Below, piece by piece: positions 53,883 through 63,367 of a stretch of 64,000 nt of DNA. Location of the stretch: assembly GCF_008930665.1 (NCBI RefSeq), contig NZ_PQMG01000001.1, forward strand, positions 558,001-622,000, written 5' to 3'. Origin of the DNA: Corynebacterium sp. 74A (GTDB taxonomy: Bacteria; Actinomycetota; Actinomycetes; Mycobacteriales; Mycobacteriaceae). Position numbers and translations under genes: made by a program. Each line of letters begins with the position of its first letter. Within the stretch, counting starts at the first letter, position 1. The notes under the pieces are model-generated. The model did not search any database. It saw only the letters and a program-made list of their open reading frames with translations, and had not been told where the DNA came from.

Positions 53883-55145
53883 TTAGCGCACCCGCTGGCC
53901 CGCGGCGAGCTCGAAGAGATGCCGCAGCACCGCGCCGTTCTGGCTCGTGCGCAATCCACCGTGCTCATATTCGCTGGTGATATAGAGTGCGACATTTTCC
54001 AGCAGCTCCCCGGTCTCGAGGGAGAAGTTCAGGGGCACGAATACGTCATTGGCGTAGACCGCAGCTGCCCCCTGCACCCCGGCGTTCCGCAATGCCTCGG
54101 CGTCGTAGAGCGTGGGCCACTCATGAGCAGCGAGAATCTCGGCCACCTCTGCCCACGGCTGGAAGGCGGGCACTGTCTCGGACCACTCTTGGAACACATG
54201 CTCGCCGAGCAAGAGCGTGGGATCCTCGCGGAACTCCTGCGGCAGACAGCGTTGCGCCGCCCAGTTGGTGGCCCCGCCATCGGCGTAGGAGGATTCGTGC
54301 AGCACATAGTAGAGCGGGTTGCGGCCCCCATAGGGCAGCAGGCCAGCAAGATCATAGGCGAATTGGCTGGACTGGGGATCCAACTGCAGGAGCTGATAGA
54401 GCTTCAGCCAGCCGTCATCGGAGCCGAGCAGGTGCCCCAGCGAGCGTAACCGAGTCTCAGAGACCACCTCGCCATCGGGCAGCACGATCTCCCCGGCACG
54501 GGCCGCCTCGAGCAGCTGGCGCATGGTCTCCCGCAGCTCGGGGAAGCGTCGATAGAACTCCTCCGAGTTGCGGCGCATCCGGCGATAGCATTCGGAATAC
54601 ACCTCATCCACGGAGTGGCCCACCGCGGACAAACCGCCGGTGAAATAGCAGGTATCCAGCGACTCGGGGTAGGTGCTGAGGTAGTGCAAGGTGGTGAAAC
54701 CACCGAAGGACTGCCCCAGGGTGCACCAGGTATCCACCTGGAGAATCTCGCGCAGGGCCTCCGCGTCACGAACGATGCCATCGGCGCGCAGGTGGGTGAG
54801 GTATTCGGCCACCTCGGCGGCGCTATTGCCGGCAAGAATACGCTCATCGACGGGACTGGACTGGCCAGTGCCGCGCTGATCTAGCATCACCACTTGATAG
54901 CGTTCGAGGGCCGTGGGCAGCCACGAGGGCTCGGCAGGCTGAGCACAGGGGCGGGGTGCTTCCACTCCCGGGCCGCCTTGCAAGAACAGCAGATAAGGCT
55001 TGTCCTCGCCACCTGGGGCTGTGACCACGCGGGCGAACACGTCGATGGTGCGCTCGTCTGCGGGGTCGGCGCTCAAAGGCTGCGTGAAGGTGATGTTGCT
55101 GAGAGTCAGCTCACCAAGGTGCTGGGTAGATATCGTATGGCTCAT
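53883..55145 (-). CDS. Proline iminopeptidase-like alpha/beta hydrolase (S33 family)
   Basis: This protein has 420 residues from ATG 55145. FLQGGPGVEAPRP and MLDQRGTGQSSPV are the oxyanion-type HGGPG and DxRG motifs of S33 peptidases, and GQSFGGF holds the nucleophilic Ser. Catalytic Asp and His (EYEHGGLRT) are at the C-terminus. It probably removes N-terminal proline from peptides. TAGACT ends 8 nt before the ATG without a ribosome site, so it appears leaderless. Confidence 0.85.
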   Translation of the reverse strand: MSHTISTQHLGELTLSNITFTQPLSADPADERTIDVFARVVTAPGGEDKPYLLFLQGGPGVEAPRPCAQPAEPSWLPTALERYQVVMLDQRGTGQSSPVDERILAGNSAAEVAEYLTHLRADGIVRDAEALREILQVDTWCTLGQSFGGFTTLHYLSTYPESLDTCYFTGGLSAVGHSVDEVYSECYRRMRRNSEEFYRRFPELRETMRQLLEAARAGEIVLPDGEVVSETRLRSLGHLLGSDDGWLKLYQLLQLDPQSSQFAYDLAGLLPYGGRNPLYYVLHESSYADGGATNWAAQRCLPQEFREDPTLLLGEHVFQEWSETVPAFQPWAEVAEILAAHEWPTLYDAEALRNAGVQGAAAVYANDVFVPLNFSLETGELLENVALYITSEYEHGGLRTSQNGAVLRHLFELAAGQRVR

Positions 55146-55153
55146 AGAGCCAC

Positions 55154-55159
55154 AGTCTA
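55154..55159 (-). promoter_or_regulatory. -10 box of the leaderless iminopeptidase gene
   Basis: TAGACT on the complement ends 8 nt before ATG 55145. Confidence 0.5.
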
Positions 55160-55269
55160 CTGCCACGTCTGGACACCATCGTCCAGCCCGAGGCGCCCGC
55201 CCACGACACACAGAAAACCGCCCTCCCCTTTTTTAAGGAGAAGGCGGTCAGGAGCCAGTGGCGAAAAGA

Positions 55270-57150
55270 TTAGATCATCTTGCGCGCTTTGCGACGCACT
55301 TCGGAACGGCGCTGTTGCGCCTGCTTCCACTCGTTGTACACGCGGCGCTCGCGGGCCAGCTTCATAGCCCAGCGCTGCTGCTCCTTGTGATCCAGATAGA
55401 GCTTGTCATTGCTCAGGTCCTTATGCAGGGCAACCATGAGCAGGATGATCACCACGAGGAAGGGCGAGGCAGCCACAATGGTGACGTTCTGCAGGTTCTG
55501 CAGGGAGTCCTGGCCATCGCCGATGAGCAGCAGGGTCAGGCCAATGCCGGCGGTAAGAATACCCCAGGCGGCAGAGACGAAGCGGTTGGCCTCGATCGCG
55601 CCGTTCTGGCTCAGCGAGCCCATCACGGTGGAGGCGGAGTCCGCCGAGGTGATGAAGAAGGTAGACAGCAGCACCATCGCTACGAAGCCGGCAATGAAGC
55701 CGCCCGGCAGCTGATGCAGCAAGTCGAAGAGCTGACGCTGGCTGTCGCCGTCACCCCAGATGGATTCACCGCGCTGCTCGAAGGTGATGGCGGTGCCACC
55801 GAAGATCGAGAACCACACAGCGGACACTGCGGTGGGCACCAGCAGCACGCCGAGAATGAACTCACGCACGGTACGGCCGCGAGAAATGCGGGCCAAGAAC
55901 ATGCCCACGAAGGGGCTCCACGAGATCCACCATGCCCAGTAGAAGATGGTCCAGCCGGAGACCCATGCCGCGGCCTCGGGGTTGCCGTTGTTAGCAGTGC
56001 GGGCGGCCATCTCAAAGAACTGGGAGAAGTACGAGGACACCGAGGTGGGCAACATGTTGAGCACGTTAACTGTTGGCCCCAAGACGAACACGAAAATAGC
56101 GAGAAGCGCAGCCAGCACCATGTTGGCGTTAGAAATGTACTGAATGCCCTTGCCCACACCCGACATTGCGGAAATGATGAAGCAGACGGTCAGGATCAGC
56201 ACGATCACAACCACGGTGGAGTTCTGCGGATCCTCGATCACACCAGAAGCGTCCAAGCCGGATTTGATCTGCAGCGCGCCAATACCCAGAGACGCGGCGG
56301 TACCGAAGACGGTCGCAATCACCGCGAGGATGTCGATCATCTTGCCGATTGTGCCGTTGGCACCGCGCTCACCGATCAATGGGATAAAGGCCGAAGACAG
56401 CAGCTGCTTACGGCCAAGGCGGAAGGTGGAATAGGCGATAGCCAAGCCCACGATCGCGTAAATCGCCCACGGGTGCAGGGTCCAGTGGAACAGGGTGGAC
56501 GCAAACGCCGACGAGGCTTGGTGGTCTGGGTGCCCAGGCACACCATTACGGAAGAAGGTCAGCGGCTCGGAAGTACCGAAGAACATCAGGCCGATACCCA
56601 TACCGGCCGCGAACATCATGGCGATCCAGCTAGGCGTAGAAAACTCCGGCGCATCATCATCGGCGCCGAGGTTGATATGTCCGAACTTGCTCAGAGCCAC
56701 GTACAGGATGAACGCGACAAACACGGTACCGAAGAGCACGAAGGCCCAACCGAGCTTGTCAATCACCTGCGCGAAGGCATCATTAGCGAAGGCTGCGAAG
56801 CTATCGGGCAGGGTCAGACCCCACACCACGATAGCGATCACCACAGCCATCGAGGGGATGATGATTCCCCAGCTCAGAGGGGCATTCTTGTCTTCGTAGG
56901 CGCCGTAATCATTAAATTCGGCGGCTGCTTCCTTGTAGTTGAATTCGTCCTCGGAATCGAGAAGTGAGGCGAACTCGCCCGCGGCGGTCGTGCCGCTGGA
57001 GTCCTCAGTACTTCCCGAGGTGCGTTCAGCCCCTGCGGAATTCGGGGCCGCATTAGCCGTCGCGTTTACCACGTGGGCATCCGCACCGGTTCCTCCGGTC
57101 TCGTCTGCGGCAGGAGTGCCTGCCGCGTCATTCTGGTCAGAAGTGCTCAT
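55270..57150 (-). CDS. BCCT-family betaine/compatible-solute symporter (BetP-like)
   Basis: This protein has 626 residues from ATG 57150. It has a hydrophilic, Ala/Thr/Glu-rich N-terminus of about 85 residues, 12 helices, and a basic helical C-terminus ([20 protein letters not shown]) like the osmosensing tail of Bet[19 protein letters not shown] is the helix-3 glycine stretch, [20 protein letters not shown] lines the substrate site with Trp, and [20 protein letters not shown] is the signature. It is probably Na+-coupled and takes up glycine betaine or ectoine-type solutes. BetP, EctP and LcoP cannot be separated here. Confidence 0.9.
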   Translation of the reverse strand: MSTSDQNDAAGTPAADETGGTGADAHVVNATANAAPNSAGAERTSGSTEDSSGTTAAGEFASLLDSEDEFNYKEAAAEFNDYGAYEDKNAPLSWGIIIPSMAVVIAIVVWGLTLPDSFAAFANDAFAQVIDKLGWAFVLFGTVFVAFILYVALSKFGHINLGADDDAPEFSTPSWIAMMFAAGMGIGLMFFGTSEPLTFFRNGVPGHPDHQASSAFASTLFHWTLHPWAIYAIVGLAIAYSTFRLGRKQLLSSAFIPLIGERGANGTIGKMIDILAVIATVFGTAASLGIGALQIKSGLDASGVIEDPQNSTVVVIVLILTVCFIISAMSGVGKGIQYISNANMVLAALLAIFVFVLGPTVNVLNMLPTSVSSYFSQFFEMAARTANNGNPEAAAWVSGWTIFYWAWWISWSPFVGMFLARISRGRTVREFILGVLLVPTAVSAVWFSIFGGTAITFEQRGESIWGDGDSQRQLFDLLHQLPGGFIAGFVAMVLLSTFFITSADSASTVMGSLSQNGAIEANRFVSAAWGILTAGIGLTLLLIGDGQDSLQNLQNVTIVAASPFLVVIILLMVALHKDLSNDKLYLDHKEQQRWAMKLARERRVYNEWKQAQQRRSEVRRKARKMI

Positions 57151-57330
57151 ACTTCTAGCTTGGTGAAAACTCACCTCATTGCCAAAAGGAGAGAGCGCTT
57201 CGCTGGGCAGAAAGTCGCAGCATAGGGTTTCTCCCCTCTCCTCAGAGCTAGCTCAGCATTGGCTTAGAAGCTCCACAGATAGCAGCTTTTCCCCTGTTCA
57301 GGGGTGAGTTTGAGCATGCCTGAAGGGCAG

Positions 57331-57341
57331 CGTCGATAAGC
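57331..57341 (-). repeat. Intergenic GCTTATCGACG motif
   Basis: An exact copy read on the complement, between the BCCT gene and rsmI. Confidence 0.5.
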
Positions 57342-57369
57342 GAAATGTCACAAGACGATAACAATTCGC

Positions 57370-58347
57370 TCAGACTGAGGCTGATCCACGCTCAGTTGTT
57401 GGCTCACTCCCATTATTAGCATCCGCAGCAGAGCCTTCAGCCGCGGCGCTGGGCCCAGTCTTCCTCGCATCGCGCTCGGCGATCACGGCATCATAGAGCT
57501 CGTTTTTGGACACCTTATGGCGCTGAGCCAGCTCCTTGGTCACGTTTTTCACCCGCTCTCCCGCGGCAACGCGCTGCACTGCCTGGGCTACCAGCTCCTC
57601 CAATGGGGTCGCCGCCGCCCCGGTCGCGCCGGCGATCACCACCGAAATCTCGCCCTTGACACCATTACTCGCCCAGTCGGCAAGCTCCGCCAAACCGCCG
57701 CGTTTGACCTGTTCATAGGTTTTCGTCAGCTCCCGACACACCGCCGCCTGCCGCTCGGGGCCGAGAATCTCCGCGGCCTCCTGAAGAGTCGCGGCGATGC
57801 GATGCGGGGATTCAAAGAAGCACACCGCCCGCTCTTCTGTGCGCAAACTAGCAAGCCAGGTGCGGCGCGCGCCCGCCTTGCGCGGGGCGAAACCATCGAA
57901 ACAAAACTTGCCCACCGGCAGACCCGACAGAGCCAAGGCGGTGGGTACGGCCGAGGGGCCGGGCAGACAGGTCACCGCTATGCCCGCATCGTGAGCGGCT
58001 TGCACGAGGGGAAAGCCGGGGTCGGATACCGCGGGCATGCCGGCGTCGGTGACCACCAGCACCGAGTGGGCCGCAGCGGCGGCAATCAAGTCCTCCACCC
58101 GTGCGCTTTCATTGTGATCGAAATTAGAGATCACCTTTCCCTTGATCTCTACCCCCAGCGCCGCCGCGAGGGAGCGGGTGCGGCGCGTGTCCTCGGCGGC
58201 GATAATATCTGCCTGCGCCAAGGCGGCGACCAAGCGCGGCGATGCATCGTAGATATTGCCCAGAGGCGTAGCCGCAATAATCACCCCGCGGGGCAGCGAG
58301 TCAGCATAGGTCGGTGGTGCAGGGTGACGCGCGGAGGAGATGCTCAT
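57370..58347 (-). CDS. rsmI: 16S rRNA (cytidine1402-2'-O)-methyltransferase
   Basis: This 325-residue tetrapyrrole-methylase-fold enzyme has VIIAATPLGNIYDASPRLV, AAEDTRRTRSLAAALG, VVTDAGMPAVSDPGFPLV and GPSAVPTALALSGLP, all characteristic of RsmI. The C-terminal ~60 residues include a KNVTKELAQRHKVSKNELYD helical domain and a Ser/Ala-rich tail. It is divergent from pmt. ATG 58347 is the start. Confidence 0.95.
   Translation of the reverse strand: MSISSARHPAPPTYADSLPRGVIIAATPLGNIYDASPRLVAALAQADIIAAEDTRRTRSLAAALGVEIKGKVISNFDHNESARVEDLIAAAAAHSVLVVTDAGMPAVSDPGFPLVQAAHDAGIAVTCLPGPSAVPTALALSGLPVGKFCFDGFAPRKAGARRTWLASLRTEERAVCFFESPHRIAATLQEAAEILGPERQAAVCRELTKTYEQVKRGGLAELADWASNGVKGEISVVIAGATGAAATPLEELVAQAVQRVAAGERVKNVTKELAQRHKVSKNELYDAVIAERDARKTGPSAAAEGSAADANNGSEPTTERGSASV
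58158..58168 (-). other. Non-informative: within rsmI
   Basis: This short coding segment of rsmI (N-terminal half) carries no separate signal; it is listed only so the reader does not expect an internal promoter for the divergent pmt gene here. Confidence 0.1.
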
Positions 58348-58473
58348 GAGCTCTAGCTTCTCACATCCCGGCGAGCGCCGAGGAAGGCGTACTCTGCCGG
58401 GCGCGGCGGCACCGAGCGAGAGGAGTTGGCGGCAATCCCTTTAGCGCCCTTTAGCGGTGTCCGGCTCAACATT

Positions 58474-58479
58474 TAGACT
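58474..58479 (+). promoter_or_regulatory. -10 box of leaderless pmt
   Basis: TAGACT ends 8 nt before ATG 58488. No Shine-Dalgarno sequence is present. Confidence 0.6.
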
Positions 58480-58487
58480 AAGTAGCC

Positions 58488-60158
58488 ATGAGTTCAGCTT
58501 CGGCGAGTGCGCATGGCGCTGTAGAGCCGCCCTCCGATTCCCCAGACCGGCCTCGTGCTGCGGCCCCGCTCATCAATCGTGAGCCCCATGTGGGCTCGAC
58601 AGCGGTGCGTGGGCGCGCCTGGCGCGGCGGCTCGCTGAGCTCTGAGCTGGTGTGGCGCCGCTGTGACACCCTCATCTTTGTCATCATCGCGGCGTTGTCT
58701 TTTTTCACTCGCTTCATCGCCCTGAGCGCCCACACCGCCAGCGGCACCCCCGTGTTCGATGAGAAGCACTATGTGCCCCAGGCATATGACCAACTGCGCA
58801 GCATTCACGGCCAGCTCGGCCTGCTCGCGGGCGGCGGGATCGAATCCAACCCGGGCTATGGGCTCGTAGTGCACCCGCCCTTGGGCAAGCGCCTCACTGC
58901 GCTGAGCGAAGCGATCTTTGGCTACTCCCCCTTGGGCTGGCGCGTGATGGCTGCCCTCTGTGGCAGCGCCTTGGTGCTCGTCATTATGCTGCTCGCCCGC
59001 CGTATCTCCCGCTCGTCTCGCGTGGCCCTCTTCGCCGGAATCATTGCGCTGTGTGACGGCGTCCTCTTAGTTATTTCCCGCTTCGGCATGCTGGACATCT
59101 ATCTGGTGTTCTTTGTTCTCTGCGCCTGCTACGCCTTTATCCGCGATCGCGAAGAAGTGACCACACGGACCCTTCAGCCCGGCTCGGCACCGCTGCGCTT
59201 TGGGCTGCGCCCGTGGCTGCTCGCCTGCGGGCTGTTCTTTGGCTTAGCGCTATCCGTGAAGTGGTCGGGGCTGTACTACATGGCCTTCTTCGGCGTCATC
59301 ACCGTGTGGTGGGATGCGTGGGTTCGTGCCGGGGCCGGCGATAAGAAGGCCGTGACCCGAACACTATTTCGCGATGCCCCGAAGGCCTTTGTCTACCTCG
59401 TCATCCTCCCCGTGGCCTGCTATATCTTCAGCTGGCGCGGCTGGTTCGCCGCAGAGACCTCCTCTTTCCGGCATGCCGCCGAGGAGGGGAAGATTGAGGA
59501 GGGTGCGTGGTATGCCTCGCTTCCCGATACCTTGGCGAGCTGGGTGTACTACCACGACAAGATGCTGAGCTTCCATTCCTCGCTCACCAACTCCAATGGC
59601 CACGAGCACCCTTGGGAGTCCAAGCCCTTGAGCTGGTTGGCCGCCCTGCGGCCGGTGCTCTTTTATTCCGACACCGATATCGCGTGCGGCGATTCCACCT
59701 GCCGGCGCATGATCTTTCTTTATGGCACGCCGATTATTTGGTGGCTGACCGTCCCCGTTCTCGTGTGGGCGATCGTGCAGTTCTTCCTGCGTGGCCGCGG
59801 CACCTATCTCATGGTGCTGCTCGGCTTCAGCGCCGGCTATGTTCCATGGCTCTTCTCCTATGATCGCCAAATGTATTTCTTCTACGCCGTGCCGCTCATC
59901 CCGTTCATCATCATCGGCTTAGCGTTGATCCTGAATCAGATGTGGGGCGCAGGCACCACGCTGCGACGGCACCCCCTGGCCAGCTCGCATCCGATGGCGC
60001 GATTGCGGCTGCACACCTGGCATGTGGGCAGCGTGCTTGCGGTGAGCTATCTCGTTGCGACAGTCGTGTTCTTCGCCATCTACTCCCCCATCTTCTACGG
60101 GATGTTGATCAGCGATGACTACTACTTCACCATCATGTGGCTGCGCAGCTGGCGTTAG
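58488..60158 (+). CDS. pmt: Dolichyl/polyprenyl-phosphate-mannose--protein mannosyltransferase
   Basis: This 556-residue multi-spanning enzyme transfers mannose from polyprenyl-phosphomannose to Ser/Thr of exported proteins. The catalytic Asp-Glu is in GTPVFDEKHYVPQAYDQL, and GLALSVKWSGLYYMAFFG and the late FSYDRQMYFFYAVPLIPF are PMT signatures. An N-terminal ~50-residue cytoplasmic tail precedes the first helix. Actinobacterial Pmt acts with Sec-exported substrates. It is divergent from rsmI, as usual in corynebacteria, and its stop overlaps the stop of the convergent zinc-finger gene. Confidence 0.95.
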   Translation: MSSASASAHGAVEPPSDSPDRPRAAAPLINREPHVGSTAVRGRAWRGGSLSSELVWRRCDTLIFVIIAALSFFTRFIALSAHTASGTPVFDEKHYVPQAYDQLRSIHGQLGLLAGGGIESNPGYGLVVHPPLGKRLTALSEAIFGYSPLGWRVMAALCGSALVLVIMLLARRISRSSRVALFAGIIALCDGVLLVISRFGMLDIYLVFFVLCACYAFIRDREEVTTRTLQPGSAPLRFGLRPWLLACGLFFGLALSVKWSGLYYMAFFGVITVWWDAWVRAGAGDKKAVTRTLFRDAPKAFVYLVILPVACYIFSWRGWFAAETSSFRHAAEEGKIEEGAWYASLPDTLASWVYYHDKMLSFHSSLTNSNGHEHPWESKPLSWLAALRPVLFYSDTDIACGDSTCRRMIFLYGTPIIWWLTVPVLVWAIVQFFLRGRGTYLMVLLGFSAGYVPWLFSYDRQMYFFYAVPLIPFIIIGLALILNQMWGAGTTLRRHPLASSHPMARLRLHTWHVGSVLAVSYLVATVVFFAIYSPIFYGMLISDDYYFTIMWLRSWR

Positions 60159-60868
60159 CGGAGATCGGTGCTCTGCATGGGCATGGCGGATAGTTGCCGC
60201 CACGCCAATTCCAGCGCCACCAGTCCTCGATCAGCCAGCCAGTAGCACAGCAGCACCACAGCACTGAGCCCCACCAGTAGCAGCCAGTACACGCTGTCAC
60301 GATCGATCGCCCCCAACACCATATCGCGGGCGCCAAAGCCGAGGCTGAAGGTAAATAGCGCCCCGTAGACGGGTAAGAGCCCCATCGCGATGCGGGAGCG
60401 CCACACCGCGAATACGAGGCCAAAGGCTAGAGCAAACCGCACGGTGGCGCCTTCGACAAGCATCCGCGCGAGATAAGGATCGAGCTCGCTTGCCTCCCAT
60501 GTCTGTTGCACGGAAGCGGCGGCGGCGAAGAGTTGGATGCCCCAGAACAAAAACGCCAGCGCACAGATCGCCAACAGCACGCGGCTCATGCCCACCCCGA
60601 TTGCGCGACGTGATGCTTGGCGACGCCGCTGCGGCTCCACCCCAGCGAGAATCATCTCAGAGAGATCGGGAGGGGTTACCCCCGCCCCATCGGAGTCGTC
60701 GGCAACACAAAAATTCAGGCTGCGCTTCAATGCCGCGGCCTCGTTGAGAAAGGCCCGGCAGTCGCTGCACTGGGACAGGTGCGCATCGAGCGCGTCATCA
60801 TTGATGCCGGTGGGTTCGCCGTCCAGACGGGCAGATAGCGCCGCTTGGACTTGTGCGCAGTCCATCAT
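60155..60868 (-). CDS. Zinc-finger (zf-HC2) membrane protein, anti-sigma-like
   Basis: This protein has 237 residues from ATG 60868, which overlaps the DoxX stop. The N-terminus has an anti-sigma type zinc finger, H-x3-C-x2-C in DAHLSQCSDCRAFL. About five hydrophobic segments follow (for instance GMSRVLLAICALAFLFWGIQ). Most such proteins hold an ECF sigma factor, but no sigma gene lies next to it. It probably works together with the DoxX protein. Confidence 0.75.
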   Translation of the reverse strand: MMDCAQVQAALSARLDGEPTGINDDALDAHLSQCSDCRAFLNEAAALKRSLNFCVADDSDGAGVTPPDLSEMILAGVEPQRRRQASRRAIGVGMSRVLLAICALAFLFWGIQLFAAAASVQQTWEASELDPYLARMLVEGATVRFALAFGLVFAVWRSRIAMGLLPVYGALFTFSLGFGARDMVLGAIDRDSVYWLLLVGLSAVVLLCYWLADRGLVALELAWRQLSAMPMQSTDLR

Positions 60869-61269
60869 CTGGTGAGCACTCCGTCAATACTGGCCCGGCC
60901 CGAGCCAAAGACGATCACCATGATGAGGGCGGTGATGAGCAGCAACACGTATTCAAACCCGCCCGTGCCGACAAATACCCCCGAGTCGAGGTGCACGAAA
61001 TACAGGGCACCAGCCATGACCAGAGCTAATACGGCCGCGGCGATGGTGGTGAGAAAACCCACCACCAATAAACCACCGCAGGCGAGCTCCGCCATCATGG
61101 TGATATAGGCGGAGAGCTTGGGCTGCGGCACGTGCATCGCGCTGAAGGCGCCGATGGTCTCATCCATGCCGTCGATCGCGACCTTCTGCCAGCCATGGGC
61201 GATGAAGAGGAAGCCGAGCACGGCGCGCAGGAGAAACAGCGCTGCGTCCCTCATTGCTGGTCTATCCAT
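60865..61269 (-). CDS. DoxX-family membrane protein
   Basis: This protein has 134 residues from ATG 61269, the start being chosen because TAGTCT ends 8 nt before it (leaderless pattern); GTG 61287 is an alternative. There are four hydrophobic helices, with LFLLRAVLGFLFIAHGWQKV and ELACGGLLVVGFLTTIAA typical of DoxX. In mycobacteria DoxX partners superoxide dismutase and a thiol oxidase; the role here is unknown. It is coupled to the zinc-finger gene. Confidence 0.85.
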   Translation of the reverse strand: MDRPAMRDAALFLLRAVLGFLFIAHGWQKVAIDGMDETIGAFSAMHVPQPKLSAYITMMAELACGGLLVVGFLTTIAAAVLALVMAGALYFVHLDSGVFVGTGGFEYVLLLITALIMVIVFGSGRASIDGVLTR

Positions 61270-61375
61270 GGTTTCTAAGACTAACACCCCAGCGCGGCCA
61301 CGACCGTCTCAATAAAGCCGCGCGATCACAGCGCGCCGCAGTGCCCTCGCGGCGAGGACATAGGGCGCATCCACT

Positions 61376-62155
61376 TTAGTTCCATAGCGACATCACTGAG
61401 CGTGCCGCCTCGCCCAGCTCGCGGCCATAGGACGGGCCGTGGGTGGCTGCGTGGACGGCGAGCGGGTGCATCTGGTGCAGCGGGATGAGCTCCCGCCAGT
61501 TCTCCTCGAGCGCGGAGATGCTCTGGTAGCCCTGCACAATCTGATCGAAGAAGGGGGCACCGAATAGCGCCAACATGGCTATATCAGTCAGTGCGGCGCC
61601 ACCATGTGCGGCGGGATCGATAAGGATGGGACCCTCTGCAGAGAAAAGCAGATTACCAGCCCAGAGATCACCATGGATCCGAGCCACCGGCGGATTATAG
61701 TCACTCGCCTCAATGCGCTGGCAGGCGACGAGCACGTCGCGATAGTCCTGCTCAGAGAGAGTTCCCTGCTGCCGCGCGGTCTCGGCAAAGGGCAGTACGC
61801 GCTGCTGAGTGTAGAAGCTGCCCCACCGCTCACAGGGCGTGCAGTCTTGGGGTTTCGTGCCGATGAAATTCTGTCCCCGAAACGCCTCGCCACCTGGGGC
61901 GGGTGGTGCACCATGCGCTGCTGCTCCAGCGCGGTGCATGAACGCGATCTGCCGGCCCGCCTCATACGCCGCCTCTGCGGTGGGGCGCACCTCGGTGACT
62001 CGGGCAGTCACGATGGCTGTTTCTGAGGCATCGAGCACCTCCACGATCGCGGCGGGCGCGCCTTCTTTGAGCCACCTCAGCCCAGCGGCTTCAGCGAGGG
62101 CCGCCCCGTGCTCGTTAGGTCTTTTGATGAATACATCGTCTCCGTACGAGTCCAT
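61376..62155 (-). CDS. Fructosamine kinase family protein
   Basis: This protein has 259 residues from ATG 62155 (MDSYGDDVFIKR). It has the APH-like kinase fold with catalytic HGDLWAGNLL and metal Asp in LIDPAAHGG, plus EAAGLRWL and FIGTKPQDCTPCERWGSFY. The family deglycates proteins by phosphorylating fructosamines. The frame runs upstream to 62212, but homology starts at 62155. Confidence 0.87.
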   Translation of the reverse strand: MDSYGDDVFIKRPNEHGAALAEAAGLRWLKEGAPAAIVEVLDASETAIVTARVTEVRPTAEAAYEAGRQIAFMHRAGAAAHGAPPAPGGEAFRGQNFIGTKPQDCTPCERWGSFYTQQRVLPFAETARQQGTLSEQDYRDVLVACQRIEASDYNPPVARIHGDLWAGNLLFSAEGPILIDPAAHGGAALTDIAMLALFGAPFFDQIVQGYQSISALEENWRELIPLHQMHPLAVHAATHGPSYGRELGEAARSVMSLWN

Positions 62156-62231
62156 GCCTCCAGCATGCCAAAGATGCACGGCCGGGGTGTGGCGAGCTGT
62201 CCCCACCCTCACCTAGCAGCCACGAGTCAGA

Positions 62232-62618
62232 CTAGTCAGTCTCCCCATTGGACGGCTTTGGCGGCAACGTGTTGAGCAAAGCGTCTTCGGCGGACACCCG
62301 CGGCTCCTCGCTGGATTCGCTGGATCGCTCGCGATCACGTCGCAGTTCCGCGATCGAGTCTTCTAGGAATTCCAGCACGGAACGCCACTGTACGGCGGTG
62401 CGCTGCATGTACTTGTCGAGCTCATCAGTAGCAGCATGCTGATCGGCCTCGCGTAGTTCTTCTTCGGCGGCCTCAACTATGGCGCGCTCTGCCTGAGCTT
62501 GGGCCTTGCGTGAGCGCAATTCCGCCAATTCCTTGCGTAAACGGCTTACATATTCCTCAGCCTCGGCAAGTTTGACTTCCAGTCGAGCTTCCAGTTCGGT
62601 ATCACTTCGTTCACTCAT
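62232..62618 (-). CDS. Coiled-coil protein of unknown function, paralogue A
   Basis: This protein has 128 residues from ATG 62618. It is highly charged and almost entirely predicted helix or coiled coil, with no signal peptide or membrane segment. It is clearly paralogous to the gene at 62937: LEARLEVKLAEAEEYV and AVQWRSVLEFLEDSIAELR here, LESRLKAKLVEAEKYA and HVHWRTVLQFLEEAIAELR there. The C-terminal tail is acidic and disordered. I do not know the family's function. Confidence 0.75.
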   Translation of the reverse strand: MSERSDTELEARLEVKLAEAEEYVSRLRKELAELRSRKAQAQAERAIVEAAEEELREADQHAATDELDKYMQRTAVQWRSVLEFLEDSIAELRRDRERSSESSEEPRVSAEDALLNTLPPKPSNGETD

Positions 62619-62936
62619 GGATCCGTCTTCCTCACAGCCACCGAGCAGGTGACCTCTCACTGCAATGAAGGCCTGCGCGGCGCGTGGTGCCAGCGCGAAC
62701 CCTTATTACACAGTTTCGTTCCTGCTTTGATGTTTTTATTCACTGGGAAAAGTGGGGTGCAACCAAGGATACTCCCTCGGTGCCTGATGAGCAGTCCTCA
62801 TGCCGAGATACTAAGGACCACACACTCGATCGTGTTATTCGTCTCCGCTATAGGTGTTCGTGTCCTCGCGCCTACACCGGCCCCTGAACGGCCAAACCCC
62901 AAGCGCTCGTCCATCGCTTGGGGTTTCCCTCAGGTA
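62619..62936. other. Spacer between the two coiled-coil genes
   Basis: This 318-nt stretch holds the terminator at 62894-62926 for the right-hand gene and presumably the promoter of the left-hand gene. I see no further gene. Confidence 0.55.
62894..62926. terminator. Terminator downstream of the second coiled-coil gene
   Basis: A perfect 12-bp stem AAACCCCAAGCG/CGCTTGGGGTTT (62894-62905 with 62915-62926), with a 9-nt loop, lies 10 nt after the stop of the gene at 62937. Confidence 0.8.
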
Positions 62937-63356
62937 TCAGGGCTCGTGCGTATCGTCGGGGGCAACGTTATCAGTATCGGTGCGAGGCACAGACTGCACC
63001 GATGGTGCCTTCTCCGCTGTGCTGCTCACAGCGCCGCTCTCGACGCTTGTCGACGCCGCCTCGTGGTCATCTGACGCTAGCTCCGCGTCTTGGCCCTCGT
63101 GGCCAGCGCGCAACTCTGCAATGGCTTCTTCCAGAAACTGCAGCACGGTGCGCCAGTGCACGTGCGTCTGCTGCGCGTACTCATCGAGATGATTGACTGC
63201 TTCATGTTGCATCTTCCGTTCAGCAACATCGTCAGGATCATCAGATTTCTTCACAAGAGCAGCGATGTCCTCGCGGATACTTGCTGCATATTTTTCCGCT
63301 TCGACGAGCTTGGCTTTGAGCCTTGACTCAAGATCAGGCGCGCTATGTTCGGACAT
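62937..63356 (-). CDS. Coiled-coil protein of unknown function, paralogue B
   Basis: This protein has 139 residues from ATG 63356, preceded by GGGAG. It shares the helical body of paralogue A, including the HWRTVLQFLEEAIAELR segment. Its C-terminal ~50 residues are an acidic Ser/Thr/Asp tail unlike that of A. It lies directly upstream of A on the same strand, and 11 nt downstream of the Na/Pi cotransporter gene, so it may be co-transcribed with it. Confidence 0.75.
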   Translation of the reverse strand: MSEHSAPDLESRLKAKLVEAEKYAASIREDIAALVKKSDDPDDVAERKMQHEAVNHLDEYAQQTHVHWRTVLQFLEEAIAELRAGHEGQDAELASDDHEAASTSVESGAVSSTAEKAPSVQSVPRTDTDNVAPDDTHEP

Positions 63357-63367
63357 GAATCAGCTCC

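Noticed and set aside
55258..56967. 569-residue frame antisense to the BCCT gene
   Set aside because: It is Glu/His/Gly-rich with no motif, and the BCCT frame is clearly real.
58158..58168. An internal promoter for pmt within rsmI
   Set aside because: The TAGACT box at 58474 already explains pmt. The corresponding feature entry is only a placeholder and should be ignored.
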